Assembly (NCBI GenBank): GCA_022824465.1 | Contig: JAJDZV010000009.1 | Coordinates: 241,034 to 305,033 of the forward strand | DNA from: Anaerolineae bacterium | GTDB taxonomy: Bacteria > Chloroflexota > Anaerolineae > Aggregatilineales > Phototrophicaceae | Length of the DNA: 64,000 nucleotides | Reading direction: 5' to 3' | Notes under the pieces: model-generated | Told to the model about the DNA's origin: nothing | What the model saw: the letters and a program-made list of their open reading frames with translations, nothing else | The model's database searches: none | Translations under genes and position numbers: made by a program | Shown here: piece after piece, positions 7,864 through 15,761 of the stretch | How positions within the stretch are numbered: position 1 is the stretch's first letter | How the letters are laid out: each line of letters opens with the position of its first letter

Positions 7864-9933
7864 ATGGTACAGCTAGATGAATCACAGAGAGCTTTCATTC
7901 AGGCTCCGGTTGACCAAAATATTAGGTTGTTGGCACCGGCAGGTTGTGGGAAGACGCTTTGCCTGTTACACAGATGCAAGCATCTGGCAGAACATTCGGA
8001 AAGGCCGCAGCGCTTTCTGATCGTTACGTTTACACGTGCAGCACGCGATGAACTCCGCAGTAGGTTGAACGAGGACGCTGAGTTTGCCGAAATTCGCGAT
8101 TATGTCGACATTAATACGCTTAATGCCTGGGGCTTCAGGCGAATAAAAAGCGCGACATTTAGTCCAAAGCTGATTACTACCAGGCAAGACTTTCATTTTA
8201 CGATGCGCAACCAACTTCAGCCGGTATGGCGAAATCATGAGCACGTTAAGGGTGCAATTCAAAACAGTAATCGTTGGAAAAGCGCTAATGCGCCTCGTAA
8301 TCTCATGAACATGATTGATTCGCTGAAGTCACTAGGATTCGACCATGTCAGACATACTACTAAAGAAGATTTCTTGCGCCATTGGACGGAACTCGAAAAA
8401 CAAGGCCTTGCTTGGCGGTTGCAGGAGCAGATTGATCAACTCGTTAGATTTGACGTTCTCAGCGACTCGACGACAAATGCAGATGACTTCTATGACGCAT
8501 TCTATCGTTTCTGGCTTGAGGCTACCGCCCGTCTTGTCGACGAGGCGACATTTACCTTAGAAGACCAGAAATACTTTGCGTTCCAAGACGAGCAGGCAAA
8601 CGTTGACCTTAAAAGTTTCCTGTCAGGCGCAGCAGCTTACGACCACGTATTCGTTGACGAATTTCAGGACATCAATCCTCTCGATTTGGCTTTGGTGCGG
8701 GCCATTGTAGATCGCAGGCGCTCAACATTGACCATCGCTGGCGATGATGACCAGGCGATTTTTGAGTGGCGCGGCGCTACACCTGAATACATTCTGAAGC
8801 CGGCCGATTACTTTGCAATGCGATTTGTAACCCATCCATTAGCAATAAATTACCGCTCTCCCGCAAACATTGTTGACCGGTCACAGATGTTAATCAAGCA
8901 CAATCAACGCCGTGTTCCAAAGGAGATTAGTGCATTTGCATCGAATTCCGCGCGGATTGACATTCTTAACCTTGAAACGCTTGCCGACGCGCTAAACTAT
9001 GTACACGAGCTTTTGAATTCCTCTATTTCGCTAGGTACAAGCCCAAGCCGCTTAGCACTCATTAGCCGAAAACGCAGCCAAATCATCCCTTATCAGGTTT
9101 TTTTCGCTTCTAAAGATATTCCCTTTTGCGCCGCCGAAGACTTACTAGTTTTTTTGAGCGATACATTCGACAGACTAATTCGCCTTCTGACGATCAAAGA
9201 AGATACTGAGCGCCGCCGCAGTACATCCAATGTCCTGAACGATATCATGTTCTTTTGCGACTATGTCAAGCGTTATCCCCTCAACAAGAAGACCAAACTC
9301 GCTTTGCGAACATTCTTGCAGTCTTGCCGCCCCCGTACAATCAGAGACGGAATTGACGCATTGGCGATTTATCGCGGAGAATTAAAGGGCAAGAATGAAG
9401 ACGGTGAAACCAGTCTCGATATGGCGGACGCCATTCTGCAATACCTAGATGCCGAGACTGTAACCGATGCCTTGCTCTCCCTGAGCACAAGATTCGAGGG
9501 GTTTCAGTTCGACTTCGGGAAAAGCGAAGAAGATATTTTCTTCGTTGACCCACCGTTTCTTCATTTAGCTGAGTTCGCCCGCCAGTACGAAGACGATTTT
9601 GCTTCCTTCGTTGACGACATTGAGGCTGCTAAAGATACCTTGGTCTACACACCGCCATTCGACGACGAAATCAGTGATGCAGACTTATCCAAGCACCCCA
9701 TTCATCTAATGACAGCATTGCGCGCAAAAGGCAAAGAATTCGACAATGTCGTCCTCCTTGATGTTCAAGATCAGATTTGGCCGAATAGAAATGCCAGCAC
9801 TGAGCAGCAATTAGAGGCCGAAAGACGCGTCTTCTACGTCGCATTTACGCGCGCAAAGGAGCAGGTCACAATGCTCTTGCGGAGTGGGAAAGTTCCATCT
9901 CCGTACATTGAAGAGCTTGGGCTAGCCCATTAG
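7864..9933 (+). CDS. UvrD/Rep-like superfamily 1 DNA helicase
   Basis: The 689-residue protein has all SF1A landmarks: Walker A APAGCGKT (24-31), motif Ia VTFTRAARDEL, Walker B VDEFQD (264-269), motif III GDDDQAIFEWRGA (from 293), motif IV-like INYRSPANIV, motif V MTALRAKGKEFDNVVLLDV and motif VI ERRVFYVAFTRAKE. It should therefore be an active 3'-5' ATP-dependent helicase. It is AT-richer and uses more AT-ending codons than both flanks and has no obvious operon partner, which suggests acquisition. Roles in repair or in defence are both possible; no nuclease domain or partner gene is seen. The ATG at 7864 follows a GGGAG sequence. Confidence 0.85.
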   Translation: MVQLDESQRAFIQAPVDQNIRLLAPAGCGKTLCLLHRCKHLAEHSERPQRFLIVTFTRAARDELRSRLNEDAEFAEIRDYVDINTLNAWGFRRIKSATFSPKLITTRQDFHFTMRNQLQPVWRNHEHVKGAIQNSNRWKSANAPRNLMNMIDSLKSLGFDHVRHTTKEDFLRHWTELEKQGLAWRLQEQIDQLVRFDVLSDSTTNADDFYDAFYRFWLEATARLVDEATFTLEDQKYFAFQDEQANVDLKSFLSGAAAYDHVFVDEFQDINPLDLALVRAIVDRRRSTLTIAGDDDQAIFEWRGATPEYILKPADYFAMRFVTHPLAINYRSPANIVDRSQMLIKHNQRRVPKEISAFASNSARIDILNLETLADALNYVHELLNSSISLGTSPSRLALISRKRSQIIPYQVFFASKDIPFCAAEDLLVFLSDTFDRLIRLLTIKEDTERRRSTSNVLNDIMFFCDYVKRYPLNKKTKLALRTFLQSCRPRTIRDGIDALAIYRGELKGKNEDGETSLDMADAILQYLDAETVTDALLSLSTRFEGFQFDFGKSEEDIFFVDPPFLHLAEFARQYEDDFASFVDDIEAAKDTLVYTPPFDDEISDADLSKHPIHLMTALRAKGKEFDNVVLLDVQDQIWPNRNASTEQQLEAERRVFYVAFTRAKEQVTMLLRSGKVPSPYIEELGLAH

Positions 9934-9972
9934 CCATTGCCCGAAGCAGTAGAGACGCATCAAGCGCCTTGT

Positions 9973-9993
9973 GGGCGACCTGGTAGGTCGCCC
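9973..9993. repeat. GGGCGACC palindrome (hairpin)
   Basis: Left arm GGGCGACC (9973-9980), loop TGGTA, right arm GGTCGCCC (9986-9993), followed by CTACATTTTCC. It lies about 40 bases after the helicase stop and could act as a transcription end. Related palindromes occur at 29874-29903 and 54435-54455, so this is a dispersed family. Confidence 0.6.
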
Positions 9994-10090
9994 CTACATT
10001 TTCCGAATATGGCGCAGTACGCGGTAGAATCCCCAAAACATTTCACTTGTATCCCCCTGTTCGATTGTGATATATTTAACTATCGAAAAG

Positions 10091-10126
10091 TTGATGGCTC
10101 TGTTACGCTGAAAATCCGCTAGAATC
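10091..10126 (+). promoter_or_regulatory. candidate promoter region upstream of the Rieske gene
   Basis: A TAGAAT box at 10120-10125 lies 32 bases before the Rieske ATG in an AT-richer stretch. A TTGATG at 10091 is too far (23-base spacer) to be an ideal -35. It is a weak prediction resting on the -10 match and its position ahead of the first gene of the Rieske/cytochrome b operon. Confidence 0.3.
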
Positions 10127-10157
10127 ACGCGGCAGTCCTGTTGGAATGGAAGGCTCT

Positions 10158-10757
10158 ATGGCGACAGCAGAATCCACAAATCCAACCGCGCTGAGCGCCC
10201 CGGTGGCGCGCGCGGCGGCACGGCCCAGCATACAAGTCGCAGCCCCCAGCCGGCGCGAATTCCTCTACTACATCTGGGGCGCGTCCATGGCCCTGCTCCT
10301 GGGGCAGACCTCAGCCGGCTTGATCTGGTTCGCCTTCCCGCGCTTCAAGGAAGGCGAATTCGGCGGCACCTTCGCCTTCAATCCGGAGGAGTTGCCCGGC
10401 CCTGATTCGCCGCCGGTGACCGTCGCTTCGGGCCGCTTCCATATCTCCAACACCCAAGCCGGCATGCGCGCGCTGTACCAAGTGTGTACGCATCTGGGCT
10501 GTTTGCCCAAGTGGGTGCCGACCAACTTCCGCTTTGAGTGCCCCTGTCATGGCTCGAAGTTTGAGTTGAACGGCGATTGGATCGAGGGACCGGCGCCGCG
10601 CAACCTGGACCGATTCATCGCGACCGTGACTTACGCCGATGGCACGACGGTCGAGACGCCGGCCGACGGCGGGCCGATCCCGCTAGACCCGGAGCGAGAG
10701 ATCACCAGCATTCAAATTGACACCGGCGCGCGCATCATAGGCGATTTGCACCCCTAG
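10158..10757 (+). CDS. Rieske 2Fe-2S protein of a cytochrome bc-type complex
   Basis: The 199-residue protein has an N-terminal membrane anchor (about 35-60) and a C-terminal Rieske fold. Cluster ligands are visible: Cys110 and His112 in CTHLGC and Cys128 and His131 in CPCHGS, with Cys115 and Cys130 as the usual disulfide pair. It transfers electrons from quinol bound at cytochrome b to a cytochrome c. ATG 10158 is chosen because GGAAGG lies just upstream; an in-frame ATG at 10146 overlaps that ribosome site. The cytochrome b gene starts 28 bases after the stop behind a GAGGAG site, so the two form an operon. Confidence 0.92.
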   Translation: MATAESTNPTALSAPVARAAARPSIQVAAPSRREFLYYIWGASMALLLGQTSAGLIWFAFPRFKEGEFGGTFAFNPEELPGPDSPPVTVASGRFHISNTQAGMRALYQVCTHLGCLPKWVPTNFRFECPCHGSKFELNGDWIEGPAPRNLDRFIATVTYADGTTVETPADGGPIPLDPEREITSIQIDTGARIIGDLHP

Positions 10758-10785
10758 CGCGGATGAAATCTCACGAGGAGTTTCC

Positions 10786-12687
10786 ATGAGCATCCTCCCC
10801 TTCCCGTCCTTCCTGGATGACGTCAAGGAAAAGGGTTTCAAGAAAGCGGTGTTTGAGGGCATCGATGATTCGGTCGAGCGCCTGACCGCCGGCTTGAATG
10901 TCCAGGACCTGCGCGAGGCTTTCCGCGGGGAAACGGCGAGCCGGCGCCCGAATCCGCGTTTGACGCCGCATGCTGACGGTTTCTGGCTTCACATGCGCCC
11001 GTCGTACTTCAACCGCGATGTGACTGGCATGTACCCCAGCTTCCGCTTGGGCTGGCTCTCGTCGTATTTCGTCTTCTTCGAGACGATCACCGGCATCTTG
11101 CTGATGCTCTGGTATACGCCGTCGCCGGAGATCGCTTATGGCGATATGCTGACGATTTTGAGCAATGTGCCCCTGGGCCAGTTGATGCGCGATATGCACC
11201 GTCTGGGCGCCGAGTTCATGGTGGCGGTCGTGGCGATGCACATGATGCGCACCTGGATCACCGGCAGTTACAAGAAGCCGCGCCAGTTCACCTGGTTCAC
11301 CGGCTTGTTATTGTTGGTGATTACAGGCTTTTTGAGTTTTTCCGGTTATCTGCTGCCCTGGGACCAGTTGTCGTTATGGGCGGTGACGATCGGCGCGTCA
11401 ATGGCTGAGGCGACGCCGGTGGTTGGCGATCAGGTCAACTTGCTTTTGCGCGGCGCGCCGGAGCTGGGCGCGAACGGTCTCTTAAGATTCTATTTGCTGC
11501 ATGTCTTGCTGCTGCCGGCGCTGCTCTTCGTCTTCTTCGGCGTGCATTATTACAAAGTGGTCATCCACGGCCACAGCCTGCCGCCGCAGAAGGAGAACAT
11601 CGGCGAAGACACGGCCAAGCGCGTGCCGCTGGACAAGCGCGTCTACTTCATCCCCGACATGCTGACTTACGAGATGTTCTGGCTGGGCGCGACCACCTTC
11701 ATCATCACGGTGCTTTGCATCTGGTTCTATCACGCGCCGCTGGAGAATCACGCCGATCCGCAGGTGACGCCGCTGGGCACCACCGCGCCCTGGTATTTCC
11801 TTTGGATTCAGGGCGCGCTGAAGCTGGGCGACAAATTCATCTGGGGCGTGGCCTTCCCAACGGTCGCGCTGGGCGGCTTGGCGCTGCTGCCTTATCTCGA
11901 TGTGACCCCGAGCCGGCGCTATGCGCATCGGCGCGTCATGCTGACGATCGCCTCGCTGCTGATCTCAGTGACCACCATATTGAGTTACATGGGTCTGGCG
12001 AAATTCGCCGTGGCGACCTCGGCTGAGACTGAGATCGTGCATGAGCTGACCTTCGAGCCAGCGCACAGCAAGGTCGGCATCGGGCGGACGATCCCCTTCG
12101 ATCAGATGATAAGCGGCGCCTATACCACCGCGCAGATACACGGCCATGAAGGCATGTCGGCGAATGAGTTCATCGCGGCATTTAACGCCGAGACGCAGGC
12201 GAACGGGCAATTCGCCCAGATGATTAGTGAATTGCAGAGCCAGTATGTCAGTACGAATCAGGCGCCACAGCGCTTCCGCAGCATTCCGGCTGACGAGGCG
12301 CCCAAGCTGATGCAAGTGATGGAAGAGTTTGCGCATCTTCTGGACGCCGAGCCAGTCGAATTGCCCAACGTCTGGGGCGCCCTGGTGATCACGGATAATC
12401 AAGCCGGTTTGAAGCGTCTGGACTGGATTGTAAGCTGGGATGGCGTATTGATCGAAGGCGGCCAGGTGCAAGTGGACGAAGCTGGCGAACCGATGATCGT
12501 GATGGCGACCGAAGATGTCGCGATGCTTGATGAGGACGGCAACCCGATGATGAACGAAGACGGCGAGCCGATGATGGAAGCGGTTCCCAAGCTTGACGCC
12601 GACGGCAATCCGACGCCAGCCCGCCGGATTTACAGCGACCACTTGTTCATTCATGAGGCTTCAGCCTACTTCGCGCCCGGCGGCTGA
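10786..12687 (+). CDS. cytochrome b with b6/subunit IV fusion and a 220-residue C-terminal tail
   Basis: Of 633 residues, about 1-410 form the membrane core. Two haem-binding His pairs are visible: His138/His152 and His239/His254. The Qo-site motif is APWY (334-337) rather than PEWY, as in some menaquinol-oxidising complexes. The length covers both cytochrome b6 and subunit IV regions. Residues 411-633 are an additional soluble domain without recognised homology, containing acidic repeats DEAGEP, DEDGNPMM, NEDGEPMM and DADGNP (about 562-609). The protein should oxidise quinol in the membrane with the Rieske partner upstream. The next gene, a c-type cytochrome, starts 52 bases downstream. Confidence 0.9.
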   Translation: MSILPFPSFLDDVKEKGFKKAVFEGIDDSVERLTAGLNVQDLREAFRGETASRRPNPRLTPHADGFWLHMRPSYFNRDVTGMYPSFRLGWLSSYFVFFETITGILLMLWYTPSPEIAYGDMLTILSNVPLGQLMRDMHRLGAEFMVAVVAMHMMRTWITGSYKKPRQFTWFTGLLLLVITGFLSFSGYLLPWDQLSLWAVTIGASMAEATPVVGDQVNLLLRGAPELGANGLLRFYLLHVLLLPALLFVFFGVHYYKVVIHGHSLPPQKENIGEDTAKRVPLDKRVYFIPDMLTYEMFWLGATTFIITVLCIWFYHAPLENHADPQVTPLGTTAPWYFLWIQGALKLGDKFIWGVAFPTVALGGLALLPYLDVTPSRRYAHRRVMLTIASLLISVTTILSYMGLAKFAVATSAETEIVHELTFEPAHSKVGIGRTIPFDQMISGAYTTAQIHGHEGMSANEFIAAFNAETQANGQFAQMISELQSQYVSTNQAPQRFRSIPADEAPKLMQVMEEFAHLLDAEPVELPNVWGALVITDNQAGLKRLDWIVSWDGVLIEGGQVQVDEAGEPMIVMATEDVAMLDEDGNPMMNEDGEPMMEAVPKLDADGNPTPARRIYSDHLFIHEASAYFAPGG

Positions 12688-12739
12688 GACTGGCGGCACG
12701 CGCGCAATCGAAGTTCGTTAGCGAATACAAGGACGATTC

Positions 12740-13978
12740 ATGGGGCGACTACTCTTCATAAGGTCAATTGAGGGCAGAGTGCTAGCCGGCATCACCATGT
12801 TCGTCGGCATGATGATCCTGGTGGGCTGGGTGGCGATCAATGAAGAGGCGCGCATGCAAGCCTTCGTGCGGCAGCATACCGGCCGCGCGATTGAGCGTGG
12901 CGCGGAGTTGTACGCCTCCCTCTGCTCCGAATGCCACGGCGAAGAAGGCTATGGCAGCAAAGACCGGGCGCCGGGCTTGAACAACCCGCATTTGTTCGGC
13001 TATGACCCGGTAGGCGCGCAAACCGCCGCCATCACCAACGCCAATCGCGCCTTGGTGCGCTTGAACAAAGACATCGAAACCTTGCTGACCGAGCTGACCA
13101 ACGCCCAGAACCCGCCGACCGACGAGCGGCAGAATGCGATCCTGGCGGAAATAGACGACCTGGAAGCGCAGTTAGAAGAACAGCACGCCTTGATAGACCA
13201 GGCCGTCGCTGAACGCGAGACCAAACTGAAATCGCTAAGCGCCGCCGTAAAGCGAGGCCTGTACCCGCTTTGGGATACGATTGAAGATATTCCCTCCACC
13301 GCCGAAAACGAAGTCGAAACCTTCTTCTTCATCAATGGGACGCGCCTGACGCAAGTGGGCTGGGCGGGCGACTTGCAGGGCTACGTCGTGACGACTTTGA
13401 TCCACGGCCGGCCCGGTAGCGCCAACGTCTGGCTCAGCAGCGAGGGCATGGCGCCCTGGTCGCAATTGGCGGGCGCGCAACTGCGGCAAGACCAGATTGA
13501 AGACCTGGCGGCTTACGTGCTCAATTGGGACAAGGGCAACGCCTGGACCGACGACGACTTAATCGCCGTGCAGCAGTTTGGCAAGCCCCTGGCGGACGGC
13601 TCCTTGCCGCGCGAGCCGGGTCCGCCGCCAGCCGGTGACAACGTCAACGCGATTCTGACCTTCTGGGCTGAGAACGAAATCGTCGGCAGCGAAGCCACCG
13701 GCGGCGTGCTATATTCCGAGGACTTCGGCTGTACCGATTGCCACGGCAAGGGTTCGGCGCCAGATACAGTCGGCACCTTCGAGCGCGCCCTGAACGAACG
13801 CTTGGCGCTCCCGCAATTCGCCGGCTACACGGTCGAGCAATACCTGGTGGAGAGCATCACCAGACCGGGCGACTTCATTGTCGACGGCTTCAGTTCCGGT
13901 TTGATGCCGGCGAACTTCGGCACGCGAATGACGCACCAGCAATTGGCGGACATCGTCGCCTATCTGATGACGCAATAA
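12740..13978 (+). CDS. membrane-anchored diheme cytochrome c with coiled-coil insertion
   Basis: The 412-residue protein has an N-terminal membrane helix (about 13-33) and two haem c motifs: CSECH at 62-66 and CTDCH at 331-335. Likely Met ligands are in GMAPW (237) and LMPANF (389). Between the first haem motif and its Met a helical, heptad-like segment (about 100-172, many Leu, Glu and Gln) interrupts the domain. Placement after Rieske and cytochrome b points to the cytochrome c1 / electron-acceptor role of the complex. A rho-independent terminator follows at 14006, closing the three-gene operon. Confidence 0.85.
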   Translation: MGRLLFIRSIEGRVLAGITMFVGMMILVGWVAINEEARMQAFVRQHTGRAIERGAELYASLCSECHGEEGYGSKDRAPGLNNPHLFGYDPVGAQTAAITNANRALVRLNKDIETLLTELTNAQNPPTDERQNAILAEIDDLEAQLEEQHALIDQAVAERETKLKSLSAAVKRGLYPLWDTIEDIPSTAENEVETFFFINGTRLTQVGWAGDLQGYVVTTLIHGRPGSANVWLSSEGMAPWSQLAGAQLRQDQIEDLAAYVLNWDKGNAWTDDDLIAVQQFGKPLADGSLPREPGPPPAGDNVNAILTFWAENEIVGSEATGGVLYSEDFGCTDCHGKGSAPDTVGTFERALNERLALPQFAGYTVEQYLVESITRPGDFIVDGFSSGLMPANFGTRMTHQQLADIVAYLMTQ

Positions 13979-14005
13979 TGGATCGCCCGGCGTGACCAGC
14001 AAGCG

Positions 14006-14036
14006 AGCCCTCGATGTCGGGGGCTTTTCTGTTTTC
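14006..14036 (+). terminator. rho-independent terminator after the Rieske/cytochrome b operon
   Basis: AGCCCTCG pairs with CGGGGGCT (8 base pairs including one G-T) around the loop ATGT, at 14006-14025, followed by TTTTCTGTTTTC. It lies 28 bases after the diheme cytochrome stop and ahead of the next cytochrome gene. Confidence 0.75.
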
Positions 14037-14061
14037 GCAGGCTTGACCTTGAGGAGGACCT

Positions 14062-14754
14062 ATGGCGCGAATTCTGCTGCTGATGAGTCTGCTCATGCTA
14101 ACGATCCCGCTGCGGGCGCAAGGCGAGTTCGTGCCCGGTTGCAGCATCGATGAACTCGCGCAGCAACAGTCCACGCTTGCGGCTTTTCTGACGCTCGAAT
14201 TCGCGGAAGATTTCGACGGCTCGCTGGCGAATATGTTCCGGCTCGGCGCGCTCTACAAGCGGATGGCGCTCCTTTGCGGCTACGCGCCCAACGACGTGGA
14301 AGTCAACCAACTGCTGGAGCAGGCCCTGATGTTCGTCTCGCTCGAAGACCTGATCGCGGCGCAATCGGTCGGCACAGACATTCAGGCGATTCTACTTGAG
14401 CTCGACGGGCTCTATGGCGATCCCTTGCGCGGCCAGTCGCTCTACAATGGCTTGGAGCCGGCGCTAGGCGGCACAGTGCTGGGTTGCTCCAGTTGCCATG
14501 AGAACGAAGCGGTCGCGCCGCTGACTGCCGGCACATGGACGCGCATCAATGACATACGCCTGGCACTGCCGCAATACGCCGACTACAGTCACCGGCAGTT
14601 TCTTATCGAGAGCATCGTGCAGCCGATGGCCTATATCACCCCGGATTACGCGGGCATGATGCCGGAATTCTACGGTGGGCAACTGACGCCGCAGCAGTTG
14701 GCGGATTTGGCCGCCTTCCTGGATAGTCAGGATCAGCTTCTGGATGGCGAATAG
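14062..14754 (+). CDS. exported monoheme cytochrome c
   Basis: The 230-residue protein begins with a signal peptide (MARILLLMSLLMLTIPLRAQ). About 115 residues without recognised homology follow, largely helical. The C-terminal domain has CSSCH (142-146) and a Met in GMMPEF (199/200). This haem domain closely resembles the second domain of the diheme cytochrome just upstream (compare IRLALPQYADYS and ERLALPQFAGYT; LTPQQLADLAAFL and MTHQQLADIVAYL), so the two are paralogous. It is likely a periplasm-side electron carrier. The start has GAGGAGG 8 bases upstream. Confidence 0.85.
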   Translation: MARILLLMSLLMLTIPLRAQGEFVPGCSIDELAQQQSTLAAFLTLEFAEDFDGSLANMFRLGALYKRMALLCGYAPNDVEVNQLLEQALMFVSLEDLIAAQSVGTDIQAILLELDGLYGDPLRGQSLYNGLEPALGGTVLGCSSCHENEAVAPLTAGTWTRINDIRLALPQYADYSHRQFLIESIVQPMAYITPDYAGMMPEFYGGQLTPQQLADLAAFLDSQDQLLDGE

Positions 14755-14896
14755 GCGCAAGCGCTTTGCCGACGAACATGCGGCGTCAAAGCACCGTGGC
14801 GAAATATAGCCTTAGTCGCGCTTAGAAGGAATCCAGAATCGTGTTAAAATGGCGCAGCGAAATCGAGTCGAATTGGCTCGAAGAGAGACTAGCAGC

Positions 14897-15283
14897 GTGA
14901 ATGTAAGGGTAAGCCGAGCCGACAGCCTCATGGCGCAGTTGCTCTTGGTGAAGCCGGCGCCGATGGCTGCCCGCGGCCACGCAGGACCGGCGCGCAGTGC
15001 CGAAAACGCGCTGACTTTCTCGCTGATGTTCTCCGGCGCGCGCTGCATTCTGCAATACGTCCTGTTGCCTTTTCTGCTGCCGCTGGCCGGCATCGCCGCT
15101 GACGCGACCGTGCCGATTCTGCTTTTGATCAACATTCTGGCGATGGCGTCGATATTCTTCAGCCTGCGGCGCTTCTGGACGATACTCTACGCCCATCGCT
15201 GGCGTTACCTGGCGGTGGCGGCGACGGCGCTGGCGCTGCTGCTGGCGTTCACCGTCTATGATATTGCGCAGTTGGCGGCTTGA
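14897..15283 (+). CDS. small hydrophobic membrane protein of unknown function
   Basis: The C-terminal two thirds hold about three membrane helices (LTFSLMFSGARCILQYVLLP, TVPILLLINILAMASIFFSL, YLAVAATALALLLAFTVYDI). The N terminus is basic. I place the start at GTG 14897, behind GAGAG at 9 bases; ATG 14849 (longer, in-frame) and ATG 14930 (shorter) are alternatives. I recognise no family. Its position inside a cytochrome cluster suggests an accessory membrane subunit, but that is inference only. An ORF on the opposite strand across this region looks like a shadow. Confidence 0.6.
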   Translation: MNVRVSRADSLMAQLLLVKPAPMAARGHAGPARSAENALTFSLMFSGARCILQYVLLPFLLPLAGIAADATVPILLLINILAMASIFFSLRRFWTILYAHRWRYLAVAATALALLLAFTVYDIAQLAA

Positions 15284-15352
15284 GCGAGTTCGCTGTTGCC
15301 AGCGCATCTCCAATCCAAGCGATCTGGCTAGCTATTATGGGGAGCAACCAAT

Positions 15353-15562
15353 ATGAAACTGAGGACATCACGCTTGGTGTCAAAAATCGCCATGTTGCTG
15401 GCGATTCTCTGCGGGCAACTCGTGCCAGTTGTGGCTCAAGACGCTGAGTCGCCCACCTCGCCCGCCGGGCTAGCGATGCTGGTGCTCTTTCTCGGCATTG
15501 CCGCCATGATCGGCGTATTGGTGATTCGCTGGAGCCAGACGTCCGGCGACGAGGAAGAATAA
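15353..15562 (+). CDS. 69-residue single-span membrane protein
   Basis: The protein has a cleavable signal (ending around PVVAQ, residue 29), a short linker, one membrane helix (GLAMLVLFLGIAAMIGVLVI) and an acidic tail GDEEE. The start follows GGGGAGC at 8 bases. Small tail-anchored proteins of this kind are often subunits of respiratory complexes. No family could be recognised. It lies 69 bases after the preceding small membrane gene and 199 bases before the octaheme cytochrome start. Confidence 0.65.
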   Translation: MKLRTSRLVSKIAMLLAILCGQLVPVVAQDAESPTSPAGLAMLVLFLGIAAMIGVLVIRWSQTSGDEEE

Positions 15563-15666
15563 CCCGGATTCAGGCGGCGATCTCGGTCGCGAACTCGTCC
15601 AGCCAATTATGCCACACGGATTCCCGCCCTCGGCTATTTTAACCATACCTAGCGGGCTCTTTCTTG

Positions 15667-15715
15667 TATAATCTGCACAAATCCATAAGTGTCTTGTCCA
15701 ACGAAACAGTATAAT
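15667..15715 (+). promoter_or_regulatory. candidate promoter(s) upstream of the octaheme cytochrome
   Basis: Two exact TATAAT hexamers lie at 15667-15672 and 15710-15715 in an AT-richer stretch 50-95 bases ahead of the ATG at 15762. Neither has a convincing -35 hexamer at 16-18 bases. This suggests the octaheme gene has its own transcription start, possibly activator-dependent. Confidence 0.4.
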
Positions 15716-15761
15716 CGCTGCGAGTTTACGCTTCGCTGATCATTGCTTGAGGACGCAGACC

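Noticed and set aside
14822..15313. Minus-strand ORF opposite the small membrane protein
   Set aside because: Its translation is Arg/Gln-rich and repetitive as expected of an antisense frame; the plus strand shows membrane helices and a start.
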